A program made the translations under genes and the position numbers. 64,000 nt of DNA, from positions 38,106 through 102,105 of the forward strand of contig CAYQTE010000008.1 of NCBI GenBank assembly GCA_964420285.1, written 5' to 3'. Source of the stretch: CAYQTE01 sp964420285. Lineage in GTDB: Bacteria > Planctomycetota > Phycisphaerae > Tepidisphaerales > Tepidisphaeraceae. This document shows positions 1-8,347 of this stretch, in pieces. Each line of letters begins with the position of its first letter. The first letter of the stretch is position 1. The notes under the pieces were generated by a model. That model searched no databases. It saw only the letters and a list, made by a program, of their open reading frames with translations, and had not been told where the DNA came from.

Positions 1-2166
1 CAAAGGCGGATCGGACAATTGATCGGGGATCGGCCGTTCGTGGTGATCCAGTTTGGGGAATCCAATCGTGCGGCGACGATTGATTCGCCGCTGGAGGAGA
101 TCGCATCACAGCGGACGAATTTCGACCCGCCGACGGCCGATGCGGTGGTGGTGTTTTCCGATGGGCGATTTGCGGCGCCAGCGTATTCGCCGCCGGTTTA
201 CTTTGTGGTTGATGCGGGGCTGGAGCATCCGGCCGACGCGGCGGTGCGGAAGATGGAGATGCGCGGCGGGGAGATTGCCGTGACAGTGGAATCAACGGGT
301 AGAGAGAACCGCATATTGACGATTAGCGGAGATTCGGCGGCGACACAGCCGGCTCAACCAGGCTCACCGCGGGCCACGGCGACGACGCACCCGGTGGCGG
401 CGGGGGAATCGGTGATTGTGGTTCCCGTCGATGGCGCAAGGGGCCGATGGCGGGCGGAAGTGTCGGGAGGGGATTTGTGGCCGGAGAATGATGCGCTGAC
501 TCTCGATCTGCCGCCGCCGATGCTGCGCCAGCGGTGGTGGATTGGCGATGGCACGCGTGCCCCGGCGGGATGGATCGCCAAATCGCCGGATGATCTGCCG
601 ATGGATGAACTGGATTACCTGACCGCGGATGTGATTGTGCTCGACAACGTATCGGCATCGGAATTGTCGGCGGCGCGGATGAGCGGGCTGGAACGGTACG
701 TGCGCGATTGCGGCGGATCGGTGGTCATATTGGGTGGGGACAAATCGTTCGGGGCGGGTTTGTATTCAGGAACGCCACTGGAACGCCTTTCACCGCTGGC
801 CAGCGTGGCGCCATCGCCGGCCCAGCGGTGGATGTTCCTTCTGGACTTCAGCGGCTCGATGTCCAACCCGGCCGAAAATGCGGGCAATCCGGCCATCGCG
901 TCGGTGCCCCAGTCGAACTTGGCGACGGCCGCGGTGCAGGAGTTGCTGCCGCGTCTACCGCCGGATGATCCGGTGACCATCGGGAGTTTCTCGGATCGAA
1001 TTACGTGGTGGGTGACGGACCGGGCGGCGTCGGAATTGTCGAAGGCGGCGCTATCGCCACCGGCCGGGGTCGTGGCGGCCGGGCCGACGAATCTCGAACC
1101 GGCGTTGAATCAAATAGCGGCCGGTGACTCTTCCATGCCGGTGAATCTGCTGTTGCTCAGCGACGCGGATGTGCAGATTGATCATCCGGCGGAATTGGCG
1201 GCGGCTCTGGCGAGGCGGCACGTGCGGCTGTTCGTTTTGGCGCTGGCGCGGGGCAGCGGGCTGGGCGTTCTGCAACAATTGGCAAGCGCCACGGGGGGCT
1301 ATGTGCTGGACCAATCCGACCCGACGCTCTGGCCCCAGGCGGCTCGGCAATTGCTGCGGGGAGCGATGACCGATGCGATCGGGACACAGGCGATGGAGAT
1401 TCGATTCATCAACGACGCGTCGAACGTGACCGGCGAGACAATCCAGCGCTGGAATCGCACATGGCTCAAGACGGGCGGCACAGTTGTGGCCGAAGGTGTG
1501 CCCGGCGCGCCAACGACGCCAACGACGACATCGAGCGTCACATCGCCACGGCCGATGGCGGCGCGATGGCGCGTGGGGTTGGGTCAGGTGTGCGCGGTGG
1601 CATTTACAGCCGACGCCCGGCAGGCGATGGCGATGGCGGATCTGGTGGCCGGGGCTCCGGTTGATCCAAGGTTCTCGATCACATGCGACGCTGGAAGCGA
1701 GTTGCGTGTTTGGCTGGACGCGGCCGGGCCGGAGGGGTTCATCAATGATCTGGCGGCCGAGGTGCGGCTGGTGGCGGCGGAGGCGGCGGGGGGAACAGGC
1801 GGGCCCGTCGGCGCGGACGATCGGGTGCTGCCGATGCGGCAGACGGGGCCTGGGCATTATGAGATGGCCACCACGGCCGGGCGCGAGGCGGTTTTGGCGA
1901 TTGTGACGGTGAATGGAGAGGTGGCCGGGCGGATTCCGGTGGCGGGGCGGTATGCACGGGAGTTTGATGCGGTGGGCAACGACGAACAGGCGATGGCCGA
2001 TCTGGCGTCGGCGACAGGCGGGGGTGTGGTGCAGCCGAACCAGACGGGGCCGATTGACCTGAAGATGCTCGCATGGGAGCTTGATTTGACGCCGTGGCTG
2101 GCCTTTTGCGGGGTGGTGGCCGTGATCTGGGGTCTGGCGGCATGGAAACGGGCCGGGGCGACGTGA
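1..2166 (+). CDS. VWA-domain membrane protein, 5' end cut by window edge
   Basis: The reading frame is open to the left edge, so the true start lies outside; the visible part is about 722 residues. Counting from the TTG at 19, a Rossmann-like segment with an LGGDKSFGAG stretch (about 237-246) resembles the glutamine-amidotransferase-like domain seen in such proteins. A von Willebrand A domain follows, whose MIDAS motif DFSGS begins near residue 276. The protein ends in one membrane segment (about 691-708) and a short basic tail. This order matches large BatA/VWA-type proteins that planctomycetes often encode beside MoxR and DUF58 genes; those neighbours would lie upstream and cannot be seen. 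It probably acts at the cytoplasmic membrane with the VWA domain outside. The role is not established. Confidence 0.75.
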   Translation, partial: QRRIGQLIGDRPFVVIQFGESNRAATIDSPLEEIASQRTNFDPPTADAVVVFSDGRFAAPAYSPPVYFVVDAGLEHPADAAVRKMEMRGGEIAVTVESTGRENRILTISGDSAATQPAQPGSPRATATTHPVAAGESVIVVPVDGARGRWRAEVSGGDLWPENDALTLDLPPPMLRQRWWIGDGTRAPAGWIAKSPDDLPMDELDYLTADVIVLDNVSASELSAARMSGLERYVRDCGGSVVILGGDKSFGAGLYSGTPLERLSPLASVAPSPAQRWMFLLDFSGSMSNPAENAGNPAIASVPQSNLATAAVQELLPRLPPDDPVTIGSFSDRITWWVTDRAASELSKAALSPPAGVVAAGPTNLEPALNQIAAGDSSMPVNLLLLSDADVQIDHPAELAAALARRHVRLFVLALARGSGLGVLQQLASATGGYVLDQSDPTLWPQAARQLLRGAMTDAIGTQAMEIRFINDASNVTGETIQRWNRTWLKTGGTVVAEGVPGAPTTPTTTSSVTSPRPMAARWRVGLGQVCAVAFTADARQAMAMADLVAGAPVDPRFSITCDAGSELRVWLDAAGPEGFINDLAAEVRLVAAEAAGGTGGPVGADDRVLPMRQTGPGHYEMATTAGREAVLAIVTVNGEVAGRIPVAGRYAREFDAVGNDEQAMADLASATGGGVVQPNQTGPIDLKMLAWELDLTPWLAFCGVVAVIWGLAAWKRAGAT

Positions 2167-2196
2167 GGCCCTGAATTCTGGGGCAACCCTATTTTT

Positions 2197-2229
2197 CTTA
2201 ACCAAATCAAAACACAAACTAAATATAAA
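2197..2229 (+). promoter_or_regulatory. Possible promoter of the porin leader
   Basis: An AT-rich island in otherwise GC-rich DNA holds a CTTAAC box (2197-2202), then TAAATA (2220-2225) at a 17-bp spacing, overlapping TATAAA (2224-2229). It would give a leader of about 275 nt before the porin. Assignment is by eye. Confidence 0.4.
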
Positions 2230-2284
2230 CCTAGCACCAAAGATAACAATGCGCCACCGTCAGGGCGCGAGCGGTTATGGCGCT

Positions 2285-2320
2285 GGAGGCCACCCTGTTG
2301 GCGACGCCTCCTAGTTTTTG
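2285..2320 (+). terminator. Hairpin with T-run in the porin leader (terminator or attenuator)
   Basis: GGAGGC (2285-2290) pairs with GCCTCC (2306-2311), and the stem is followed by TAGTTTTTG. It could end transcription from the upstream gene or attenuate the porin leader. The same GCCTCC arm, extended as CGCCTCC (2305-2311), is complementary to GGAGGCG (2501-2507), which contains the porin Shine-Dalgarno. Confidence 0.4.
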
Positions 2321-2510
2321 ACTCTTTTTGCGAAAGAGACAGGATGTCAGCCCGCATGCGGTCGTGGCATCAGTGGCCATCGCCCCGGCGAGGGCAAAGT
2401 TGCCCAGGGAACAACAGGACATAGCGGCCGGTTCACGGTTTTAGACGCGCCAGGCAACGGTTGTCAGGGCGAGTCATCGGTGTCGCCAGCCGCCATCTCG
2501 GGAGGCGCTT

Positions 2511-3938
2511 ATGCGTCGATCACGAAAATTGAGTGTATTGGTGGGAGGGCTTGCCGTGGGCCTGGCCGGCGCCGCTTATGCGGCCGAGCCGACGACACAG
2601 CAGGATCTCCTGGACAAGATCAACTCGTTGCAGGCACAGGTGGATGCGCTCAAGGCGCAGGCCGCCGCACCGACGACCGCTCCGGCCGTGGCCAACGACC
2701 AGCAGATCGCCGACGCCACGCAGCGGGTGCTTCAAGAAGCCGACTCGCACAATCAGTTCTTCGACTCCACGACCGGCGTAACCGGCGGGTGGAATTCGGA
2801 CAAGATGCAGTTCTTCGTGGCGTCGACCGATGGAAATTTCTATTTTCATCCGGGGATTGCATTCCAGGAACGCTATGTCGCCGGTTACCGCACGGCTCCG
2901 GATGTATGGAGCGATGGATTTGAAACCCGGCGCATGAAGTTCTACTTTGACGGCAACGTCTTCACCCCCGACCTGACCTACAAGTTCCAGTGGCAGGACA
3001 GCCAGACGGGCGGCGCACCCACGCTTGAATACGGCTGGGCACAGTTGATTGTGATGCACGACGTCGGCCCCGGCGACGTGGGGATCAAGGTCGGTCAGAC
3101 CAAGAACTACGCCTCCAAGGAACAGGCCATCGTCGGCGACACCAACCAGCTCATGGTTGAACGGTCCTTGAACGATTCTGTCATCGGCGGCAATTCGATG
3201 GGCGGACCGCTTATCGAGGGCGTCGATTTCGTCTACACCGGCAGCAAGACCCCGGTTCACGGCGACCTGATGTTCAATGGCGGCAACGGCAGCGGCCTGA
3301 GCAGCTTCCCCGACACCACGCCGGCCGGCTTGCAGAACAACTTCGGCGCCGCCGTTCGCGGGGATTACAAGGTTTTCGGCGATTGGGCCGACAACGCCGA
3401 TCTGACCGGTCAGCAAGCCAAGCATGATTTCCTTGACATCGGCGCCGGCGCCGATTTCACGCAGGGCCAGACGGCACTTCCCGTCGGTACTCCCTCCAGC
3501 GACGCCTATCGCTGGGATCTCGATGCCCAGTACACCGTCGCCCAGAAATTCGTCGTCTATGGCGCGTTCCAGGGCGACTTCGTCCAGGCCAACGATCCGG
3601 CCTCGGTCAAACTCGTCCGGCATCACATGCTGAACACCGGCGAGCTCATCCAGGCCGGCTATTTCCTTAATCCCGCCTGGGAACTGGCGGCTCGCTACGA
3701 CGTGGCCAATATCGACAAGCACGACAAGATCGGCGCCCAGGGCCTCTTCCAGGAAGTTGGCTTCGGCGTGAACTGGTTCCTTGGCGATCAGGGATCGTGG
3801 GGCAACCATGCCAAGATCACGTTCGATGCCGATTATCTCCCCAACGGCAATCCGACGGCGTCCGGTCTGGACTATCTGGCCAGCCCGTCTGACCACACCG
3901 CCGTGGTCTTCCGCGCCCAGTTCCAGCTTTGGCTGTAA
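2511..3938 (+). CDS. Phosphate-selective-type outer membrane porin (OprP/OprO-like)
   Basis: A 475-residue outer-membrane beta-barrel protein expected to form a channel for anions such as phosphate. It has a classical signal peptide ending near AYAAEP, a short coiled-coil stretch (about 30-45, heptads of Leu and Val), then a barrel with many alternating aromatic and glycine strands, ending in QFQLWL with a hydrophobic terminal residue typical of outer-membrane insertion. Length and layout fit the OprP/OprO family. The start is the ATG at 2511 with GGAGG five bases upstream. The gene has its own long leader and a strong terminator, so it is probably a single transcription unit. Substrate is inferred from family only. 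Confidence 0.8.
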   Translation: MRRSRKLSVLVGGLAVGLAGAAYAAEPTTQQDLLDKINSLQAQVDALKAQAAAPTTAPAVANDQQIADATQRVLQEADSHNQFFDSTTGVTGGWNSDKMQFFVASTDGNFYFHPGIAFQERYVAGYRTAPDVWSDGFETRRMKFYFDGNVFTPDLTYKFQWQDSQTGGAPTLEYGWAQLIVMHDVGPGDVGIKVGQTKNYASKEQAIVGDTNQLMVERSLNDSVIGGNSMGGPLIEGVDFVYTGSKTPVHGDLMFNGGNGSGLSSFPDTTPAGLQNNFGAAVRGDYKVFGDWADNADLTGQQAKHDFLDIGAGADFTQGQTALPVGTPSSDAYRWDLDAQYTVAQKFVVYGAFQGDFVQANDPASVKLVRHHMLNTGELIQAGYFLNPAWELAARYDVANIDKHDKIGAQGLFQEVGFGVNWFLGDQGSWGNHAKITFDADYLPNGNPTASGLDYLASPSDHTAVVFRAQFQLWL

Positions 3939-4000
3939 GGTCTGTTTGGCAGACTCCAGAGCCACAGTGAGAAGGGCCTCACTGGAGATGTGAAAACGAC

Positions 4001-4040
4001 GCGGGACGGTTTGGGAATCCAAACCGTCCCGCTTTTTCTT
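4001..4040 (+). terminator. Bidirectional intrinsic terminator between porin and amidohydrolase
   Basis: A perfect 13-bp stem GCGGGACGGTTTG (4001-4013) / CAAACCGTCCCGC (4020-4032) with a 6-nt loop is followed by TTTTTCTT. On the other strand the stem is followed by GTCGTTTTC, so it can serve both convergent genes. A second hairpin without a T-run (3965-3984) lies just before it. Confidence 0.9.
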
Positions 4041-4064
4041 GCGCGCACCGCAGCCGGCAGATGG

Positions 4065-5327
4065 TCAGCCGCGATAGACGACGTCGCCGCCGACCCAAAC
4101 CATGGCGGCGGATTCGCCGCGATCGAGAATCGACGCCAGCGGGTCCGCCCCGGAAACCCGGAACGCGACCATGTCGGCCTGACCACCGTAAAACTGGCCG
4201 GCGTCAACATGCAACGCCCGCGACGGTTGCAGTGTGACAAGTTCAAACAACTGGGATGCCGGCAGGTCGGGGTTTTGTTGGCGCACCAGCCGAAGATCGT
4301 CCAGGATGTTCAGATCGCCCGAGCTGGCGGCCGAGTCGGTGCCGATCATGACGCGAATTCCCATTTCCCGCATCAATCGCCAGCGATGGGACGGATGGCC
4401 GAAATATGCGTGCGTGCGCGGACACCATACGACCCTTGCCGGCCCCTGTGCCAGGATCAGCAGCTCATCGTCATCGCAGTAATTCACATGCGCCAGCAGC
4501 GTGTTGTTGACTTGAAAATTCCAGGCGTGCAGCAGGCCGGTCTCCCTGGCCATGCGGATGGGCCCGCCGTTGAATCGCGGCACGCGATCATCCAGGCCGC
4601 CGAGGTTTTCCCACAGCCGCGCCAGCGGCCCGCCGCCGGTGGCAAGGAACTCCGCCTCGTCGGGTGATTCCGCCAGATGCGTTGTCAACGGATACTCGCC
4701 GCGCCAGGCTTCCAGTCGGCACTTCTCATATCCGGGCACTTCGACCGAATACGGGCTGTGCGGCGAGATTCCGCAGGTAAGAAAATCCGACTCCGATTCA
4801 ACCTTCTTCGCCGCCGCGAGTTTGCTGTCGAGCATGTCGCGTCGCGATGACATGCCGACCACTTCGCCATAGCTGATGACGCGGATCGGGCCGTTGGTCA
4901 GGATCGACCGAGTTTGCTGGCAATTGGACGATATGTCACAGACGGTCGTCACGCCGCACGCGAGGCATTGCCGGATGCCCTCGGCCACCGATTGCCGGAT
5001 CAACTGCGCCTGCCGCTGCGGATCGGCTGTCTCTTCCCGGCCCAGGCGGATCATCTCGATCAGCCAGTCCACAAACGAAGCGGGCGCCGGCGGCCGTTGT
5101 CGATGCGTCAGTTCAAGATGTGTATGCGCGTTGATCAACCCCGGCAACAGCGCGCATCCGGGCAACTCGGTGACAACTGAATTGGGGAACCGGCCGCGAA
5201 TTTCTGACGCGGGACCGACGGCTTCGATAAAGTTCCCCTCGATTGCCACCGCGCCGTCCCGGATTGGCGGGGCGCACATCGGGAAGACCCAGTCGGCCGT
5301 CACGATCTGATTGGACTTTTCGTTCAT
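4065..5327 (-). CDS. Metal-dependent amidohydrolase (deaminase of the TrzA/MtaD/guanine-deaminase group)
   Basis: A 420-residue cytosolic hydrolase of the amidohydrolase superfamily. The metal ligands are visible: HTH at residues 68-70 in an AHTHLELTH motif, a second His in THLAESPDE, a SPHSPYS segment, and the Asp in GTDSAASSGD. This pattern fits deaminases acting on purine-type or aminated ring substrates (S-adenosylhomocysteine or methylthioadenosine deaminase, aminofutalosine deaminase, guanine deaminase); sequence alone does not settle which. Its ATG overlaps the stop of the upstream gene as ATGA (5324-5327), so the two are likely translationally coupled and functionally linked. It shares a bidirectional terminator with the porin. 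Confidence 0.85.
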   Translation of the reverse strand: MNEKSNQIVTADWVFPMCAPPIRDGAVAIEGNFIEAVGPASEIRGRFPNSVVTELPGCALLPGLINAHTHLELTHRQRPPAPASFVDWLIEMIRLGREETADPQRQAQLIRQSVAEGIRQCLACGVTTVCDISSNCQQTRSILTNGPIRVISYGEVVGMSSRRDMLDSKLAAAKKVESESDFLTCGISPHSPYSVEVPGYEKCRLEAWRGEYPLTTHLAESPDEAEFLATGGGPLARLWENLGGLDDRVPRFNGGPIRMARETGLLHAWNFQVNNTLLAHVNYCDDDELLILAQGPARVVWCPRTHAYFGHPSHRWRLMREMGIRVMIGTDSAASSGDLNILDDLRLVRQQNPDLPASQLFELVTLQPSRALHVDAGQFYGGQADMVAFRVSGADPLASILDRGESAAMVWVGGDVVYRG

Positions 5328-5977
5328 GAACCCGCGCCGTCTTCGGCCAGTTCATGCGCCAGCAATTTCGCGGCGGTCCGCGCGTGTTCCAGGCGTCGGC
5401 GTGCGATCTGGCGCACCGGCTCATAATGAAAGCCGTCCTTCAGCCGTGCGTCCCAGTATCCATATTGCTCGCGTTTCTCCAATCCCGCCGCCACGTCCGT
5501 CACGCCGTCTCCCTGCAACGCCATCTGGATCGCGCCCACGATCAAACCCGTCATCCCGAAATCGTCCAGGTTCAGCGCATCGGCCAGGAGCTTGGCCTCC
5601 TCGACGGCCGGCGATCGATGCGGCATCTCGTGCAACAGTCGCGTGGTGCGGTCCAGGAGTTTTTCCTCGACGTCGTTGGCCAGCAGGCTGACGAGCAACT
5701 CGGCCGCCTGTTCGCAGCGGTCCTTGAGATTGGTGCGTCCCAGCCGTCCGGTGGCGATGCCCCCTTCCTGGCGCGGCGGAAGCTGCATCGCGTAGCAGGC
5801 CAGTTCCAGCGTGTTGAGATCGACCTCCGGCGAGACCAGCCCCATTTGCTGAAACCTGCCCAGCCGCCGCCACAGTCGCAGTGCGTCGGCGGACAGGCGC
5901 TTGCCCAGCGACCCGTGAGCGTCAACGGTGCTGAGCACGCGCTCAATGCGGTGTTTGAGTTTAGGTTCCAACGCCAT
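5324..5977 (-). CDS. Conserved hypothetical protein coupled to amidohydrolase
   Basis: A 217-residue, mostly helical soluble protein with no signal peptide or membrane segment. I do not recognise the family. It is rich in Leu, Ala and charged residues, with a helical middle carrying HEMPHR and a C-terminal part rich in Arg and His; there is no HD or other clear catalytic motif. The ATG at 5977 is chosen because GGAAG sits just upstream and the translation before it looks like non-coding sequence. A perfect 11-bp palindrome lies 35 bp upstream. The 4-base overlap with the amidohydrolase gene suggests a shared process. Confidence 0.6.
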   Translation of the reverse strand: MALEPKLKHRIERVLSTVDAHGSLGKRLSADALRLWRRLGRFQQMGLVSPEVDLNTLELACYAMQLPPRQEGGIATGRLGRTNLKDRCEQAAELLVSLLANDVEEKLLDRTTRLLHEMPHRSPAVEEAKLLADALNLDDFGMTGLIVGAIQMALQGDGVTDVAAGLEKREQYGYWDARLKDGFHYEPVRQIARRRLEHARTAAKLLAHELAEDGAGS

Positions 5978-6011
5978 GTCGCTTCCGTGCGCGCCGGGCG
6001 CATGCACAAAA

Positions 6012-6022
6012 GTAATAATTAC
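6012..6022. promoter_or_regulatory. Palindromic operator-like site
   Basis: GTAATAATTAC is a perfect 11-bp palindrome in an AT-rich patch 35 bp upstream of the ATG at 5977 (minus strand), where a promoter would be expected. It could be an operator or simply the -10 region. The rest of 5978-6366 shows no gene. Confidence 0.25.
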
Positions 6023-6319
6023 AACGAACCGATCGGCCGCGCATCCCACTTTGTTCGCTGCCGGACCGCAATCAGGTCATCGCCGCGCGACAGCGCACAA
6101 TATCATCCTAGGGTCGCCGATTTGGAAAGGGAAAAATTGCGACAGAAAATGAAAAAAATGCGGCGATGATCCCGTACCGCGCCGAAGCGAAATCACCCCA
6201 ATTTACTCATATGGGCGCACGGCAATGCGCATCCCACCCACAGTGACGCCGGTTGCCCAACATGCGCGGTTGCACACAACCCAGTCCCACGCCGCCCGTT
6301 GCGCAAATTAACATGTGCC

Positions 6320-6352
6320 TTGGTGAATAAAATGCGACGCTCCCCGCGGGAT
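6320..6352 (-). terminator. Weak terminator-like hairpin after purA
   Basis: On the minus strand GCGATCCC and GGGAGCGTCGC can pair with a bulge, followed by ATTTTATTC. It lies just past the purA stop. The stem is imperfect, so this is a tentative call. Confidence 0.3.
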
Positions 6353-6366
6353 CGCCATGTATCCAA

Positions 6367-7662
6367 TCACCGCATGATCGTCTGTGTTCGATCCGGCCCG
6401 ACACTGACCATGCGGATCGGCGCCCCGATCAGTTGTTCCAGCCGCTTGACGTAACGCTGCGTTTCGGCCGGGAGTTCCTCGAATGTCCGGCAGCCGCTGA
6501 TGTTGCCGCCCCAGCCGGGCAGAGTTTCGTAGATCGGCTCGACCGTTGCCAATGTATCCATGTCCGCCCGGAAATAATCCAGCCGCGAGCCCCCCGATCG
6601 ATACCCGCTGCATATCTGCACGTGATCCAGCCCCGACAGCACGTCGAGTAATGTCAGCGCCACCGCCGTCACGCCGCACAGATCGACCGAATAGCGCACG
6701 GCCATGGCATCGAACCAGCCGCAGCGGCGCGGCCGGCGGGTGGTGGTGCCGTATTCGTTCCCGCGCTGGCGGATGTAGTTGCCGATGTCGTTGTCCTGCT
6801 CGGTCGGAAACGGGCCGCCGCCCACGCGCGTCGTGTAGGCTTTCATGATCCCGACGAAATTCGTTATGGAATTCGGCGGCGCGCCGCTGCCGGTGTACAC
6901 GCCCAGCCCCGAACAATTGCTGCTGGTCACGAACGGATACGTCCCATGATCCACGTCCAGCAACACCGCGTGCGCCCCCTCGAACACCACCCGCTTGCCC
7001 GAGCGGATCAGTTCCTGCAACACATGCCCCGCATCCGTCACAAACGGCTGAATCCGCCGGCCGTGATCGCGATAAATCTCAAACACCGCCCGCCAATCCA
7101 CCGGCGGGGCGTCGTACAAGACCTTCAACAGCTTGCTGCGCTCGGTGGCGATCCGCGAAATCTTTTCTTTCAGCCGCGCCTCATCCGCCAGATCGGCCAC
7201 GCGAACGGCCGTCGCCCGCTGCATCTTGTCCGCATACGCCGGGCCGATGCCGCGGCGCGTGGTGCCGATGGCATTGCCGGCCGCTCCGGTTTCCCTGGCC
7301 GCGTCCTCGAGAATGTGCCACGGCATGACCAGGTGGGTCTTGTAGCTGATGAGCAGATTCTGCGGCGTGATGCTGAATCCCTTGGCCGTGAACTCGTCGA
7401 TCTCCCGGAACAGCGCCCCCGGATCGAGCACCACGCCGTTGCCGATGATATTGACGACGCCGGGGCGGAAAATCCCGACCGGCAGCAGGTGGGTGGAATG
7501 TTTCTGCCCATTGATGACGACGGAATGCCCGGCGTTGGCCCCGCCGCAATAGCGCACGACGACATCCGCGCGTTCGGTGACGAAATCGACGATCTTCCCC
7601 TTGCCTTCGTCGCCCCATTGCAACCCGAGCACGGACGTATTGCCTTCAAGGAATGAACTCAC
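6367..7662 (-). CDS. purA: Adenylosuccinate synthetase
   Basis: A 431-residue enzyme that makes adenylosuccinate from IMP, aspartate and GTP, the first committed step from IMP to AMP. The N-terminal GTP-binding motif QWGDEGKGK is present at about residues 15-23 with catalytic Asp and the NAGHSVV segment after it; GTTRRGIGPAY and the IMP-binding RVGGGPFPTE are also clear. Length is standard. The start is GTG at 7662, preceded by AAAGGA at suitable spacing, because the conserved N-terminus begins only a dozen residues later. It stands apart from other purine genes; an amidohydrolase that may act on purine-type compounds lies downstream on the same strand. Confidence 0.97.
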   Translation of the reverse strand: MSSFLEGNTSVLGLQWGDEGKGKIVDFVTERADVVVRYCGGANAGHSVVINGQKHSTHLLPVGIFRPGVVNIIGNGVVLDPGALFREIDEFTAKGFSITPQNLLISYKTHLVMPWHILEDAARETGAAGNAIGTTRRGIGPAYADKMQRATAVRVADLADEARLKEKISRIATERSKLLKVLYDAPPVDWRAVFEIYRDHGRRIQPFVTDAGHVLQELIRSGKRVVFEGAHAVLLDVDHGTYPFVTSSNCSGLGVYTGSGAPPNSITNFVGIMKAYTTRVGGGPFPTEQDNDIGNYIRQRGNEYGTTTRRPRRCGWFDAMAVRYSVDLCGVTAVALTLLDVLSGLDHVQICSGYRSGGSRLDYFRADMDTLATVEPIYETLPGWGGNISGCRTFEELPAETQRYVKRLEQLIGAPIRMVSVGPDRTQTIMR

Positions 7663-7704
7663 AGTGTCCTTTCAGGCGGAAATTACGGACCAGACGGCCG
7701 AAGG

Positions 7705-8304
7705 TCAAGCGGGCTTCTCCGGCACGGTCCCGCATTCCGGACAGCGCAGCGGCGTGGCGCGCAGGTCATAGCCGCACTTCGCGCAGAAGCCCATTCGCGA
7801 TCGGCGCTGGTGCTGCCGGCGGCGAATCCACAGGCCGGCCCAAGCGCCCGGGAAGATTGCGGCGACGACCACGACACTCCATACCGGGATTACCGCGATG
7901 ACCCTGACGCCGATCCCATTGCGTCCTTGGTCGAACTTGAAGTCGCCGAAAATGAACTCGAAAAGGGAAACGTGGCTGTTGGCATAGGTGGCCGGTTCCA
8001 GCGCGAATCCCCGCCGATATCTTTCCACATCGCGCACATCTGCGTCATTGTTAATTGTAAACTGCCTTGGATCGACGTTGCCAACTCGCTCCCAGCCGAC
8101 ATCGATGTAGCCATGCTCCACCGTAAACCAGGCCGTGCGCCCGCTATACGAGGTGGACCCTGGTTTCCAATCAGCCCAGGTCGCTCTGTTGTACGTTGTG
8201 ACCAGTGGTTGCATCGCCAGCAGAACTGCCCCCAGGAACAACAGGACCGACACCACGGCTATCACATTGAAGACCCATCGGCCAAGACGTTTCGCGATTG
8301 ACAT
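7705..8304 (-). CDS. Membrane protein with C-terminal zinc ribbon
   Basis: A 199-residue protein with an N-terminal membrane segment (about 11-32), an extracytoplasmic middle of roughly 100 residues, a second membrane segment (about 140-160), and a cytoplasmic tail CAKCGYDLRATPLRCPECG. The four cysteines form two CxxC knuckles of a zinc ribbon, a tail recurring in many otherwise different planctomycete membrane proteins. Function is unknown. The ATG at 8304 is preferred over an in-frame GTG at 8322 because GGAGG lies 10 bases upstream of it. Two relatives in this window (21300-21932 and 23177-23518) share the tail but little else. Confidence 0.75.
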   Translation of the reverse strand: MSIAKRLGRWVFNVIAVVSVLLFLGAVLLAMQPLVTTYNRATWADWKPGSTSYSGRTAWFTVEHGYIDVGWERVGNVDPRQFTINNDADVRDVERYRRGFALEPATYANSHVSLFEFIFGDFKFDQGRNGIGVRVIAVIPVWSVVVVAAIFPGAWAGLWIRRRQHQRRSRMGFCAKCGYDLRATPLRCPECGTVPEKPA

Positions 8305-8347
8305 TTTTTTTCCGACCTCCACGTTTCCGCGCGTGAGGCGCGCTGCA

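Noticed and set aside
2520..4022. 500-codon minus-strand frame antisense to the porin
   Set aside because: It mirrors the porin codons, has no start signal, and the porin has a signal peptide, ribosome site and terminator.
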